Made by a program: the position numbers and the translations under genes. The notes below the pieces were generated by a model. It worked only from the letters and a program-made list of their open reading frames with translations, ran no database searches and was not told the DNA's origin. Of a stretch of 64,000 bases of DNA, positions 1 through 9,180 are shown one piece after another. Within the stretch, counting starts at the first letter, position 1; every line of letters starts with the position of its first letter. The stretch is from Microbacterium flavum (GTDB taxonomy: Bacteria > Actinomycetota > Actinomycetes > Actinomycetales > Microbacteriaceae): positions 1 to 64,000 of the forward strand of contig NZ_JAFLHG010000016.1 of assembly GCF_018717645.1 (NCBI RefSeq), given 5' to 3'.

Positions 1-2
1 CT

Positions 3-1733
3 CCCGAGGCATCCGCCGCGCCCGAGGCACCCGAGGTGCCCGCCGCGCCCGAGCCGGCGCCCGCCGCGCCCGCCGCGCCCGAGGCGCCTGAGCCCTCCGC
101 CGGCCCGCTCGACGCCGATCAGATCTCCGCGATCACCCAGGGGTACTCGTTCGAGGGGGGCACCCTGGACCTCGGCGCCCTCATGAACACCGACCCCGTC
201 GTCGGCGCGCAGATCCGGATCCCGCTCGGGATGATGAACCGGCACGGGCTCGTCGCCGGCGCGACCGGCACCGGCAAGACCCGCACCCTGCAGGGGCTCG
301 CGGAGCAGCTCGCGGCCAAGGGCGTCCCGGTCTTCGCGGCCGACATGAAGGGCGACCTGTCCGGAGTCGCCACTCCGGGGGAGCCCAGCGACAAGCTCCT
401 CGCCCGGACGAAGGCGATCGGTCAGGACTGGAAGCCGGAGGCATCCGTCACCGAGTACTTCGCCCTCGGGGGGATCGGCAAGGGCGTGCCTGTGCGGGCG
501 ACGGTCTCCGGCTTCGGCCCGCTCCTGCTGAGCAAGGTCCTCGGGCTCAACGCGACGCAGGAATCGAGCCTCGGCCTCGTCTTCCACTACGCGGATGCCA
601 ACGGGCTCGCCCTCGTCGACCTGTCCGACCTCCGCGCCGTGCTCAGCTGGCTCACGAGCGACGAGGGCAAGGGCGAGCTCAAGGACCTCGGCGGACTGTC
701 GGCGGCGACCGCCGGCGTCATCCTGCGCGAGCTCATCACCTTCGCCGACGACGGGGCGGACACGTTCTTCGGCGAGCCCGAGCTGGATGTGCGCGACTTC
801 CTGCGGACCGCCCCCGACGGGCGCGGTGTCATCTCTCTGCTCGAGGTGCCGGGCGTCGCCGACAAGCCGGCTCTGTTCTCGACGTTCCTCATGTATCTGC
901 TCGCCGAGCTCTACGAGATCCTCCCCGAGGTGGGCGACCTCGACAAGCCGAAGCTCGTCTTCTTCTTCGACGAGGCCCACCTGCTGTTCAAAGACGCCTC
1001 GAAGGACTTCCTGTCCTCGATCACGCAGACGGTCCGCCTCATCCGGTCGAAGGGCGTCGGCGTCTTCTTCGTCACCCAGACGCCGAAGGACGTGCCCGGA
1101 GACGTGCTCGCCCAGCTCGGATCGCGCATCCAGCACGCGCTGCGCGCGTTCACCCCCGACGATGCGAAGGCGCTCCGCGCGACCGTGGGCACCTACCCGA
1201 AGAGCGGCTACGACCTCGAGCGCGTGCTGCAGGAGCTCGGCACCGGCGAGGCCATCGTCACGGTGATGAGCGAGAAGGGCGCCCCGACGCCCGTCGCGTG
1301 GACGCGTTTGCGCGCTCCCCAGGGACTCATGTCGCCGACGCCCGACCCCGACATCGAGCGGGCCGTGCACGCGTCGCCCCTCCTCGCGAAGTACGGCACA
1401 GCGATCGACCCGGAATCTGCGCGGGAGATCCTCACGGCCAAGATGAACGCGGCCGCGGAGAAGGATGCCGCGGAACAGGCGGCGAAGGCGCAGGCCGCGG
1501 CGCAGAAGGAGCTCGACAAGCAGCAGGCCGCGGCGCAGAAGGCGCAGGCCGCGGCCGAGAAGGAACAGCAGCGGGAGTACGACCGGCTGATGAAGGCATC
1601 CGGCGGAGCATCGCGGACGCGCACGACGCGCAAGCCCGATCCCTCCCCGCTCGACCAGGTGCTGAACTCGAAGACGACCCAGACGATCCTGAACTCCGTC
1701 ATCCGCGGGATGTTCGGCACGGGGAGGCGCTGA
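3..1733 (+). CDS. HerA-like helicase/NTPase (DUF853, YjgR family), 5' partial
   Basis: P-loop ATPase of the HerA/FtsK superfamily. Counting from the GTG at 36, Walker A GATGTGKT lies at about residues 75-82 and the Walker B stretch FFFDEAHLLF near the middle; the C-terminal part has an Ala/Lys/Gln-rich coiled-coil (AAEKDAAEQAAKAQAAAQKE) followed by a conserved tail ending in RGMFGTGRR. The frame stays open to the left edge through a Pro/Ala/Glu-rich stretch, so the GTG at 36 is only the first in-window start; family members usually begin with a longer Ala-rich helix, and I infer the true start is outside the window. Role is unproven in this family; DNA translocation or repair is inferred from HerA homology. 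Confidence 0.9.
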   Translation, partial: PEASAAPEAPEVPAAPEPAPAAPAAPEAPEPSAGPLDADQISAITQGYSFEGGTLDLGALMNTDPVVGAQIRIPLGMMNRHGLVAGATGTGKTRTLQGLAEQLAAKGVPVFAADMKGDLSGVATPGEPSDKLLARTKAIGQDWKPEASVTEYFALGGIGKGVPVRATVSGFGPLLLSKVLGLNATQESSLGLVFHYADANGLALVDLSDLRAVLSWLTSDEGKGELKDLGGLSAATAGVILRELITFADDGADTFFGEPELDVRDFLRTAPDGRGVISLLEVPGVADKPALFSTFLMYLLAELYEILPEVGDLDKPKLVFFFDEAHLLFKDASKDFLSSITQTVRLIRSKGVGVFFVTQTPKDVPGDVLAQLGSRIQHALRAFTPDDAKALRATVGTYPKSGYDLERVLQELGTGEAIVTVMSEKGAPTPVAWTRLRAPQGLMSPTPDPDIERAVHASPLLAKYGTAIDPESAREILTAKMNAAAEKDAAEQAAKAQAAAQKELDKQQAAAQKAQAAAEKEQQREYDRLMKASGGASRTRTTRKPDPSPLDQVLNSKTTQTILNSVIRGMFGTGRR

Positions 1734-1785
1734 GACGCGCAGGCGCGGAAGCGCGGACGCGGCGCGCCGCTGCTGACGCCGAGCG

Positions 1786-1814
1786 TCGCTGTCGCTGTCG
1801 CTGTCACTGTCACC
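1786..1814. repeat. Hexanucleotide tandem repeat (GTCGCT/GTCACT)
   Basis: Intergenic run of about four to five degenerate copies of a 6-mer (TGTCGC, then TGTCAC variants), flanked on both sides by GAGCGTCG. It lies 50-100 bp downstream of the HerA-like stop codon. Low-complexity; no function assigned. Confidence 0.6.
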
Positions 1815-1880
1815 GAGCGTCGTGACCTACCGTCGCGGATGCCGGGGCGCAAGCCCGTCGCGTGGGCGGTGGCCCGGACG

Positions 1881-1886
1881 TAGCCT
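1881..1886 (+). promoter_or_regulatory. -10 hexamer TAGCCT, leaderless arrangement
   Basis: TAGCCT ends 6 nt before the ATG at 1893, with no Shine-Dalgarno in between, so transcription should begin at or next to the start codon. No TTGACA-like -35 is evident. Confidence 0.55.
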
Positions 1887-1892
1887 CGAGCC

Positions 1893-3584
1893 ATGACCGA
1901 GTCGTCGACGCACGAGTTGTCCACGCCCACCGGGCGCGAAGAGGCCTTGCGCGCCGCTCCCCGGCCAGGCGGCGAGCCGCCGCTCGCGCTCGTCCTCGGG
2001 TCGACCGGCTATCTGGGCGGGCGGCTCGTCCCGCGCCTAATCGCCGCCGGCTACCGCGTGCGCGTGCTGGTGCGCGACCCCGCGCGGCTGGCCGCCTTCG
2101 AGTGGTCCGCGGGTGTCGAGTCGGTGACCGGTTCCGCCACCGACGTCGCAGCCCTCCAGAAGGCGTGCGCAGACGTCGACGTGCTCTACTACCTCATCCA
2201 CTCCATGGGTCAGGGCGCCGGATTCGAGGACGCCGACCGCGAAGCCGCTCAGGCGGTCGCGCGGGCGGCAGCCGCGGCATCCGTCGGCCGCATCGTCTAT
2301 CTCGGCGGGCTCCACCCCGAGGGCGTCGAGCTCAGCCCGCACCTGCGGTCGCGCGTCGAGGTCGGCGAGGTGTTCCTGCACAGCGGCGTCCCCACCCTCG
2401 AGCTGCAGGCGGGCGTCGTGATCGGGTCGGGTTCGGCATCGTTCGAGATGATCCGCCACCTCACCGAGGTGCTGCCGTACATGCCCGCACCGCGCTGGGT
2501 GCGCAACTTCATCCAGCCGATCGCCGTGCGCGACGTGCTCTACTACCTCCTGGCCGCAGCGCGCGTACCCGCGGACATCAATCGCGCCGTCGACATCGGC
2601 GGGCCGGACGTGCTGCGCTACGGCCAGATGATGAACGGATACGCCGTCGAGGCGGGGCTCCCGCAGCGCCCGATCGCTCCTCTGCCCGTCCTCACTCCCG
2701 GGCTCGCATCGCACTGGGTCAACGTGGTCACCCCCGTGCCACGGTCCATCGCCCGCCCGCTCATCGCCTCGCTGCAGCATGACTGCGTCATGGACGACCA
2801 CGACATCGACACCCTCATCCCGCAGCCGGAGGGCGGCCTCACGCCGTACCGGCGCGCCGTCGCCCTCGCGCTCGGACGGGTCGAGGCCGATTCGGTCGAG
2901 ACGAGCTGGCAGGATGCCGAGGTCAGCGGCGTCCCGTCGGACCCCCTGCCGTCGGACCCCGACTGGGCCGGCCGGACCGTCTACACCGACGTCCAGGTGG
3001 CGCCCACATCGGCACCCGTGTCGGATCTGTGGGCCGTCATCTCGGGGATCGGCGGGACGAACGGATGGTATTCGGCGCCTCTTCTCTGGGCGATCCGCGG
3101 CTGGATGGATCGGATCGTGGGCGGCGTCGGGCTGTCGCGCGGCCGGCGGAGCGCGTCGCGCGTCGCGGTCGGCGACGTCATCGACTTCTGGCGCGTGGAG
3201 AAGGTCGACCCCGGGCACCTCCTGCGCCTGCGCGCCGAGATGAAGGTACCCGGTCTCGCCTGGCTCGACCTCGCCTGTGAGCCGGACGGGAAGGGCGGCT
3301 CCGTCTATCGGCAGCGCGCGGTGTTCTTCCCCTCCGGGCTCCCGGGCCGGCTGTACTGGCTGGCCGTCCTGCCCTTCCACGGCTTCATCTTCAGCGGGAT
3401 GGCGCAGCGGATCACGCAGGCCGCCGAAGCGGCCGCGCGCGAGGGAGGCGCGCCCGGTGCGGGGGAGTCCGGTGCTGGGATCGACGCGGCCGACCCTGCC
3501 GCGGAGTCGGCGGCGGCGGATTCGGCTGCCGCGGAGTCGGCGGACGCGGCATCGGCGGCCGCGGCACCTGCCGCGGCATCCTAA
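1893..3584 (+). CDS. SDR-family NAD(P)-binding protein with C-terminal DUF2867
   Basis: 563 aa. An N-terminal Rossmann domain of the atypical/extended SDR type starts with GSTGYLGGRL at about residues 36-45; a C-terminal DUF2867 domain (about 360-500) contains the conserved W-Y-S and FWRVE stretches. The last 55 residues are an Ala/Ser/Glu low-complexity tail, probably disordered. Proteins with this architecture are usually annotated as NAD(P)H-binding oxidoreductases without known substrate. The start is fixed by the TAGCCT hexamer 6 nt upstream. The stop codon TAA is itself part of the next gene's -10 hexamer. Confidence 0.9.
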   Translation: MTESSTHELSTPTGREEALRAAPRPGGEPPLALVLGSTGYLGGRLVPRLIAAGYRVRVLVRDPARLAAFEWSAGVESVTGSATDVAALQKACADVDVLYYLIHSMGQGAGFEDADREAAQAVARAAAAASVGRIVYLGGLHPEGVELSPHLRSRVEVGEVFLHSGVPTLELQAGVVIGSGSASFEMIRHLTEVLPYMPAPRWVRNFIQPIAVRDVLYYLLAAARVPADINRAVDIGGPDVLRYGQMMNGYAVEAGLPQRPIAPLPVLTPGLASHWVNVVTPVPRSIARPLIASLQHDCVMDDHDIDTLIPQPEGGLTPYRRAVALALGRVEADSVETSWQDAEVSGVPSDPLPSDPDWAGRTVYTDVQVAPTSAPVSDLWAVISGIGGTNGWYSAPLLWAIRGWMDRIVGGVGLSRGRRSASRVAVGDVIDFWRVEKVDPGHLLRLRAEMKVPGLAWLDLACEPDGKGGSVYRQRAVFFPSGLPGRLYWLAVLPFHGFIFSGMAQRITQAAEAAAREGGAPGAGESGAGIDAADPAAESAAADSAAAESADAASAAAAPAAAS

Positions 3585-3587
3585 ACT
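3582..3587 (+). promoter_or_regulatory. -10 hexamer TAAACT, leaderless arrangement
   Basis: TAAACT is 6 nt before the ATG at 3594 and includes the TAA stop codon of the preceding gene, so the GNAT gene probably has its own promoter. Confidence 0.55.
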
Positions 3588-3593
3588 CGGCAG

Positions 3594-4199
3594 ATGCCCG
3601 TGATCCGTCCCTTCCGCTCCGGCGACGAGCCCGCGCTGTCGGAGATCTGCCTGCGCACGGCGGATGCCGGGGCCGACGCCACGGGTGTCTTCGACGACGA
3701 CGACCTGTGGGGCGAGGTGTTCGTGATCCCGTACGTGACGCGGCATCCGGACCTCGCCTTCGTCGTCGAGACCGACGACGGCCGCGTCGCGGGATACGTC
3801 GTGGGGACGGATGACACGCGGGCGTTCGAGGACTGGTTCGCGGGCGAGTGGTGGCCGCGGTTCGCGCAGCGGTGGCCCCGGCCGACGGCTCCCGAGGGGG
3901 AGCGCACGCGTCAGGACGGGACGGTGGCGTACGCGTACGGGCGTCGCGCCGGGGCGGAGCCTTTCGGCGACACCTACCCGGCGCATCTCCACATCGACCT
4001 GCTCCCCGAGCTGCAGGGCCAGGGCTTCGGTCGCCGCCTGATCGAGACCCTCGTCGACGCCCTCCGCGACCGGGGTGTGACGGGCCTGCACCTGGCCGCC
4101 GACGCGCGAAACGAGGGCGCCATCGCGTTCTACCCGCGCCTCGGTTTCGAACGGATCCCGTCCCACGAGGACGTCGTCGCCTTCGGGCGTACCATCTGA
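3594..4199 (+). CDS. GNAT family N-acetyltransferase
   Basis: 201 aa, single GNAT domain. The acetyl-CoA-binding loop is seen as LQGQGFGRRLIETL (about residues 141-154; Q/RxxGxG/A type), followed by the N-E-G-A-I-A-F-Y helix of motif B and a terminal hydrophobic strand (GFERIPS). An acidic insertion and a W-rich segment (EDWFAGEWWPRF) lie between the first strands and motif A. Substrate cannot be inferred. It stands alone, reading into the repeat region and converging on cydC. Confidence 0.9.
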   Translation: MPVIRPFRSGDEPALSEICLRTADAGADATGVFDDDDLWGEVFVIPYVTRHPDLAFVVETDDGRVAGYVVGTDDTRAFEDWFAGEWWPRFAQRWPRPTAPEGERTRQDGTVAYAYGRRAGAEPFGDTYPAHLHIDLLPELQGQGFGRRLIETLVDALRDRGVTGLHLAADARNEGAIAFYPRLGFERIPSHEDVVAFGRTI

Positions 4200-4300
4200 C
4201 GCGGCCATGTCGCGGGGCCTCGGCTCCGGTGGGGCCGGCGGCGCCACGTGGGGCGTGGTGATCGGTTCCGCGGTCCGCGGTTCCGCGGTTCCGGGCTCTG

Positions 4301-4396
4301 TTCCGGCCATCCGGGGTTCCGAAAGCAGGGCGGATGCGCACCCCGGGCTCGCGGGGGCGGGGCTGAGGTCGATCGAGCCTGCCGACGGGACGCGGG
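4301..4396. repeat. Intergenic direct repeat, copy A (96 bp)
   Basis: Matches copy B at 4453-4548 with a constant offset of 152 bp and only a handful of differences. It contains the block TTCCGGCCATCCGGGGTTCC at its left end and GAGCCTGCCGACGGG at 4375-4389. The latter resembles the core GAGCCTGTCGA seen in reverse complement in the ackA tandem repeat at 53281-53298. Confidence 0.85.
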
Positions 4397-4452
4397 ACGC
4401 GGTCGACCGGGCCGATGCGCGGGCAGGCGGATCGCAACGGCCCGATGGCAGG

Positions 4453-4548
4453 TTCCGGCCATCCGGGGTTCCGAAAGCAGGGCGGATGCGCACCCGGGGC
4501 TCGCGGCGGCGGGGCTGAGGTCGATCGAGCCTGCCGACGGGACGCGGG
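4453..4548. repeat. Intergenic direct repeat, copy B (96 bp)
   Basis: Second copy of the 4301-4396 repeat; the 56 bp between copies are unrelated. Same GAGCCTGCCGACGGG core at 4527-4541. It ends 32 bp before the cydC stop codon, so it lies in the 3' flank of the cyd operon. Confidence 0.85.
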
Positions 4549-4580
4549 GCGCGTCGCGCGGGCGCTCGAGGCCGCGCCGG

Positions 4581-6269
4581 TCAGCCGGAGATGCGGCCGT
4601 CGACGAGGTGCACGGTGCGGTCGACGAGGCCGGGTGGGACGGCGACATGGGAGATGAGGATGACGGCGCGGTCGGCGTCGACGGCGGAGAGCAGGTCGCG
4701 CAGGAGGGCGTCGGATGCCTCGGGGTCGACACCCGCCGTCGGCTCGTCCAGGACGAGCAGCGGGAAGCCGTGCAGGAGCGCGCGGGCCAGCGCGATGCGC
4801 TGCGCCTGCCCGCCGGAGACGAGTGCGCCGCGCTCGCCGACCCGCGCGGACAGCCCGCCCCGCTCGCGGAGCCAAGGGCCGAGACCGACGCGGGCGAGCA
4901 CGGCTTCGAGCTCGGCATCGCTCGCCGTGTCACGCGCGAACAGAAGGTTCTGGCGGATGTCCTCGTCGAAGAGCATCGGATGCTGCTCGCACAGCCCGAC
5001 CGTCCGACGCACATCGTCCGGATCGAGCATCACGACGTCCGTGCCTCCGATCGTGTACGTCCCCGCCGAAAGGTCCAGGAAGCGCACCAGGACGTGCGCG
5101 AGGGTCGTCTTGCCCGCTCCGCTCGATCCCTCGACGAGGACGCGCTCGCCCGGCGCCACGGTGAGGTCCACGTCGCGGAGAGCCTCCGGGGTGTCGTCGC
5201 TGGATGCCGGCCACCGCGCCGCCACCCGGCGCAGCACGATCCCGTCGCCCAACGGCGGGGCAGCGGCGGTGGTCGGCGACGGCGAGGGAGGGGAATCGGC
5301 GGGGATGCCGGCCGGGAGCTCGTCCGGGACGGCGGCGGCGATCCGCTCGGCGGCCGCCCGCACCTGGCGCCATGAGGCCGCGGCCGCGGGGACGGTGGCG
5401 AACACCTCGAACACCGCCATCGGCACGAGCACCGCGACGGCGAACGCCGGTCCCGTGAGCGATCCGTCCCCGACGGCGGGGGCGCAGGCGAGCACGGCGA
5501 GGAGCGACGCCGCGGCCGCGAGGAGCGAGACGAGGGCCGCAGTTCCGGCTTGGGCGCCGGCGCGGCGGGTGACGGCGCGCCGGAGGGCGGCGTCGGCAGC
5601 GGAGATCCGGCGGGCGCTGGCATCCTCGGCCCCGTACGCGGCGAGGACGTCGAGGCTCGCGAAATGGTCGAGGACCGCATCGGCGAGCCGTGCGCGCAGC
5701 GGGGCGACCTCGCGCTCGGCGCGCGATCCGGACGCCCATCCCCACGCGGTCGCGACGAGGGCGGCGACGGCGAGGCATCCGACGAGCGTCAGCGCCGCGG
5801 GCGGGGAGACGAACGCGACGAGGATCACCCCGCCGAGGGCGACGGCAGTCGAGGACGCGAGCGGCAGCACGACCCGCAGCGGCAGGTTCTGCAGCTCGTC
5901 GACGTCGTCCACGAGCGCGCCGAGCACCGACCCGCGCCGAGTGCGGGTGAGCCCGTCGGGGGCGAGCGGGATCAGCCGGCGCACGAGGTCGCTCCGGGTC
6001 ACGGCCAGCTGTCTCAGGGCAGCGTCGTGGCTCGCGAGGCGCTCGGTGTAGCGGAACGCGGCGCGGCTGAGGGCGAAGGCCCGCACCCCGACGACCGCCG
6101 CGGAGAGGTACATGACCGCCGGCTGCTCGCTCGCGCGGACGATGAGCCACGCGCTGCAGGCGAGGAGGGCGACGGCGGATGCCTCGGAGAGGAACCCCGA
6201 CGCGGCGCCCGGCCAGAACCGCCGGAGGGGCGGCATGGCTCGGCGCAGGATGTCCGTGGCGGTGGTCAT
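4581..6269 (-). CDS. cydC: Thiol reductant ABC exporter subunit CydC
   Basis: 562 aa half-transporter (about six transmembrane helices in the first 310 residues, then an ATPase domain). Walker A GSSGAGKTT, signature VSGGQAQRIALARAL and Walker B LLVLDEPTAG are present. With CydD it forms the heterodimer that moves cysteine/glutathione-type thiols to the outside and is required for bd-oxidase assembly. The start is the ATG at 6269, which overlaps the cydD stop by 4 bp (ATGA); a longer in-frame reading to 6407 is rejected because it runs into cydD with non-transporter composition. Last gene of the cyd operon. Confidence 0.93.
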   Translation of the reverse strand: MTTATDILRRAMPPLRRFWPGAASGFLSEASAVALLACSAWLIVRASEQPAVMYLSAAVVGVRAFALSRAAFRYTERLASHDAALRQLAVTRSDLVRRLIPLAPDGLTRTRRGSVLGALVDDVDELQNLPLRVVLPLASSTAVALGGVILVAFVSPPAALTLVGCLAVAALVATAWGWASGSRAEREVAPLRARLADAVLDHFASLDVLAAYGAEDASARRISAADAALRRAVTRRAGAQAGTAALVSLLAAAASLLAVLACAPAVGDGSLTGPAFAVAVLVPMAVFEVFATVPAAAASWRQVRAAAERIAAAVPDELPAGIPADSPPSPSPTTAAAPPLGDGIVLRRVAARWPASSDDTPEALRDVDLTVAPGERVLVEGSSGAGKTTLAHVLVRFLDLSAGTYTIGGTDVVMLDPDDVRRTVGLCEQHPMLFDEDIRQNLLFARDTASDAELEAVLARVGLGPWLRERGGLSARVGERGALVSGGQAQRIALARALLHGFPLLVLDEPTAGVDPEASDALLRDLLSAVDADRAVILISHVAVPPGLVDRTVHLVDGRISG

Positions 6270-8041
6270 ACGGGCACCTCCGCATGACCGGCGATCGGAC
6301 GCGCCGCGAGGCTGAGGATCCGGTCCGCGATCGCACGCGCGGAGCGGCGATGCGAGACGAGGAGCACGGTGGCCCCGGCATCCGCGACGCCGCGCAGATT
6401 CGTCCACAGCCGCGCCTCGGTCTCGGCGTCGAGGGCGGAGCTGGGCTCGTCGAGAGCGATGACCGGGGCGAGCCCGCGGAGGTGCCGGTAGAGGGCTCGC
6501 GCGACGGCGACTCGCTGCGCCTGGCCGCCGGAGAGGCCCGCGCCTTGGACGCCGAGCTCCTGCGCGGGGTCGAGTCCGTGGGCCTCGGCCAGGTCCAGTG
6601 CGCGCGCGATGAGGGCGGGGTCGCCCTCGCCCGCGGGGTCGCCGAGGGCGACGCCGGCGGCGATCGTGCCGGCGATGAGGCCGGGCTGCTGGCCGGCCCA
6701 GGCGAGCCAGTCCGATGCGCGGAGCCGCACCACCGGAATCCCGTCGAGGCTCGCCTCGCCCTCGAAGGAGGCGGCGCCGCGGAGAGCGGCCAGCAGGCTC
6801 GACTTGCCGGAGCCGCTCGGGCCCTCGATGAGGGTGACCGTGCCGGGCGCCGCCGTGAACGTCACCGACGGCAGCAGCAGGTCACCGCGGTGGACGCGGA
6901 GATCTCGAACCTCGAGCAGCCCGGTCGTCGGCGGGCCGACGGGAGGGTTTCGGCGTTCGGGAGGACCGATGAGGGCCGAACTGCCCTCCCGAGTGCCGAT
7001 CTCCTCCCGAGCGCCGGTGGAGGCCGGAACGCCCGCGGCGTCCGCTTCGCCCGCGCGGGCGGATGCCGCGTCGAGCACCGCGAACACGTCGTCGGTCGCG
7101 GCGACGCCCTCGGCGGCGGCGTGGAACTGCACCCCGACCTGACGCAGCGGCAGGTAGGCCTCGGGCGCGAGGAGGAGGACGAACAGGCCGACCCCGAGCG
7201 TGAGGGAGCCGTCCAGGAGGCGGAAGCCGATCGACACCGCGACGATCGCGACCGAGATGGATGCCAGCAGCTCGAGCGCGAAGCCGGAGAGGAACGACAC
7301 GCGCAGCACGCGCATGGTCTCGCCCCGGTAGGCATCCGTCACCTTCTCGATCGAGGCGGCGGCCCGGTGCTGGCGGCCGAACACCTTGAGGGTCGACAGG
7401 CCCTGGACCGTGTCGGCGAAGCGCGCGGCCAGTCGCCCGAGCGTCTGCCACTGCTTCTGCTGCACGGTGCGCGTCGCGAGCCCGATCAGCACCATGAAGA
7501 GGGGGATGAGGGGGAGCGTGAGGAGGACCGTGAGCCCCGATACCCAGTCCTGCCACCACATCACGGCGACGAGGACCGGTGTCGCGATGACGGTGAGGAC
7601 GAGCTGCGGAAGGTAGCGGCCGAAGTACGCGTCGAGGGCCTCGAGCCCGCGCCCGGCCGTGACGGCGAGCTTCGCGGTGTTGCGTCCGGCGAGCCATCCG
7701 GGTCCGAGCCGTCCGACCGCACCCACGAGCCGCTCGCGCAGCTGGAGCTGCACCCGTGCCGACGCCCGCGCGGCGAGCGACTCGCGCGCCCAGAGGAGCA
7801 CCGCCCGGAGCGCGGCGACGACCGCGAGGGCGACGAGCACGGTGGTGAGTTCCGCCCAGGAGGTTCCCCCGATGGCGCGGGTGATCGCCTGCGTCAGCAG
7901 CCATGCGAAGGCGACGACGACAGCGGTCTGCGCGACGCCCACGGCAGCGATCGCGACGAAGAACGCGCGCGAGGCGGATGCGTAGCGCACGAGACGCGGG
8001 TCGACCGGTCGTACGCGCGCGGATGCCGCGTCGGATGCCAT
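6266..8041 (-). CDS. cydD: Thiol reductant ABC exporter subunit CydD
   Basis: 591 aa, six-helix ABC membrane domain then ATPase. Walker A GPSGSGKSS, signature LSGGQAQRVAVARAL, Walker B VIALDEPSS. A 40-residue Ala/Gly/Glu-rich linker sits between the membrane and ATPase domains (roughly residues 325-370). Partner of CydC, with which it shares a 4-bp overlap; it begins 99 bp after the cydB stop. Membrane-embedded. Confidence 0.93.
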   Translation of the reverse strand: MASDAASARVRPVDPRLVRYASASRAFFVAIAAVGVAQTAVVVAFAWLLTQAITRAIGGTSWAELTTVLVALAVVAALRAVLLWARESLAARASARVQLQLRERLVGAVGRLGPGWLAGRNTAKLAVTAGRGLEALDAYFGRYLPQLVLTVIATPVLVAVMWWQDWVSGLTVLLTLPLIPLFMVLIGLATRTVQQKQWQTLGRLAARFADTVQGLSTLKVFGRQHRAAASIEKVTDAYRGETMRVLRVSFLSGFALELLASISVAIVAVSIGFRLLDGSLTLGVGLFVLLLAPEAYLPLRQVGVQFHAAAEGVAATDDVFAVLDAASARAGEADAAGVPASTGAREEIGTREGSSALIGPPERRNPPVGPPTTGLLEVRDLRVHRGDLLLPSVTFTAAPGTVTLIEGPSGSGKSSLLAALRGAASFEGEASLDGIPVVRLRASDWLAWAGQQPGLIAGTIAAGVALGDPAGEGDPALIARALDLAEAHGLDPAQELGVQGAGLSGGQAQRVAVARALYRHLRGLAPVIALDEPSSALDAETEARLWTNLRGVADAGATVLLVSHRRSARAIADRILSLAARPIAGHAEVPV

Positions 8042-8140
8042 GGTTCGATCCTGCCTTACGAAACCCGCGCCCCGCCCCCGCCGCCCAGCCCCGGCGAAGC
8101 GGTGCCCCGGTGGGGAGGGGAGGCGAGGAGGGGGATGGGG

Positions 8141-9172
8141 TCAGTGGGCGGAGGCCTCGGCCTTCTCGATCATCGTGCGGGTGATGCGCTTGCGGAACAC
8201 CCAGTAGGTCCAGCCCTGGTAGGCGAGGACGAGCGGCAGGAAGACGAGGGCCGCCCAGCTCATGATCTCGAGGGTCATCTGCGTGGACGAGGCGTTCGCG
8301 ATCGTGAGGCTGTTCGCCGGGTCGTTCGAGGCGGGCATGACGTACGGGAAGAGCGCGAGCCAGAGCGTCAGCACCGCGAACACGATCGTGACCGCGCCCG
8401 CGGCGAAGGCCTTGCCGTCGCGATCGACCCAGTTGAAGGCGATCGAGGCGAGAAGCGCGACGGCGGCGATCACGCCGCACGCGATCACGGCCGGAAGGAG
8501 CGGTGCCTCACGGCCCGCGGCGATGGCGATCGTCCAGACGACGCAGCCCGCAGCGAAGATCACCGTCGGGATCGCGAGCTTCTTGCCCAGCGCCTGCGCG
8601 TCGTGGTGGACCTGGCCGTCCGTCTTCAGCCCGACGAAGTACACGCCGTGGAGGAAGAAGAGGAGCAGCGTCGTGACGCCGACCCAGAGCCCGTAGGGGT
8701 TCAGCAGGGTGAACAGCGAGCCGGTGAAGTTCTTGTCCGCGTCGATCGGCACGCCCTGCACGATGTTGCCGACGGCGACGCCCCAGAGGAGCGCGGGGAC
8801 GGCCGACCCGATCGTGATCATCCCGTCGAAGCGACGTTTCCACGCGATGTCGTCGCGCTGATGCCGGTACTCGAAGGAGACGCCGCGGACGATGAGGGCG
8901 AGGAGGATGAGCAGGAGCGGCAGGTAGAACCCGCTGAAGAGGGTCGCGTACCACTCGGGGAAGGCGGCGAACAGACACGCGCCGGCAACGATGACCCAGG
9001 TCTCGTTGAGGTCCCACACCGGGCCGATCGTATTGATCACCTGACGGCGGGAGACCTCGTCCTTGCCGAGGAACGGGAGCGACATGCCCACGCCGAAGTC
9101 GAAGCCGTCGAGGACGAAGTAGCCGACGAAGAGAACTCCGACGATGAAGAACCAGAGGGTTGCGAGGTCCAT
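8141..9172 (-). CDS. cydB: Cytochrome bd ubiquinol/menaquinol oxidase subunit II
   Basis: 343 aa, hydrophobic with about eight to nine transmembrane helices. The N-terminus MDLATLWFFIVGVLFVGYF and the GFDFGVGMSLPFLG segment are typical of CydB; W-D-L-N-E-T-W is conserved. The ATG at 9172 is 8 bp downstream of the cydA stop, with GAGCTGAC as a weak ribosome-binding site. The frame extends upstream inside cydA, but that part is rejected. Forms the oxidase with CydA in the membrane. Confidence 0.94.
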   Translation of the reverse strand: MDLATLWFFIVGVLFVGYFVLDGFDFGVGMSLPFLGKDEVSRRQVINTIGPVWDLNETWVIVAGACLFAAFPEWYATLFSGFYLPLLLILLALIVRGVSFEYRHQRDDIAWKRRFDGMITIGSAVPALLWGVAVGNIVQGVPIDADKNFTGSLFTLLNPYGLWVGVTTLLLFFLHGVYFVGLKTDGQVHHDAQALGKKLAIPTVIFAAGCVVWTIAIAAGREAPLLPAVIACGVIAAVALLASIAFNWVDRDGKAFAAGAVTIVFAVLTLWLALFPYVMPASNDPANSLTIANASSTQMTLEIMSWAALVFLPLVLAYQGWTYWVFRKRITRTMIEKAEASAH

Positions 9173-9180
9173 GTCAGCTC

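Larger units (their letters stand above)
4200..4580. other. Gene-free stretch holding paired direct repeats
   Basis: 381 bp between convergent GNAT and cydC. Apart from the two 96-bp repeats below I see no convincing gene, tRNA or U-tracted terminator. Open frames here are products of the repeats. The segment 4261-4300 has short CCGCGGTTCCG iterations. Confidence 0.7.

Noticed and set aside
2037..4493. 818-codon open frame on the minus strand
   Set aside because: Antisense to the SDR-DUF2867 and GNAT genes; Arg/Asp/Gly-rich translation with no fold, a GC3-driven shadow.
4248..5375. 375-codon plus-strand ORF
   Set aside because: Starts in the intergenic repeats and continues antisense to cydC.
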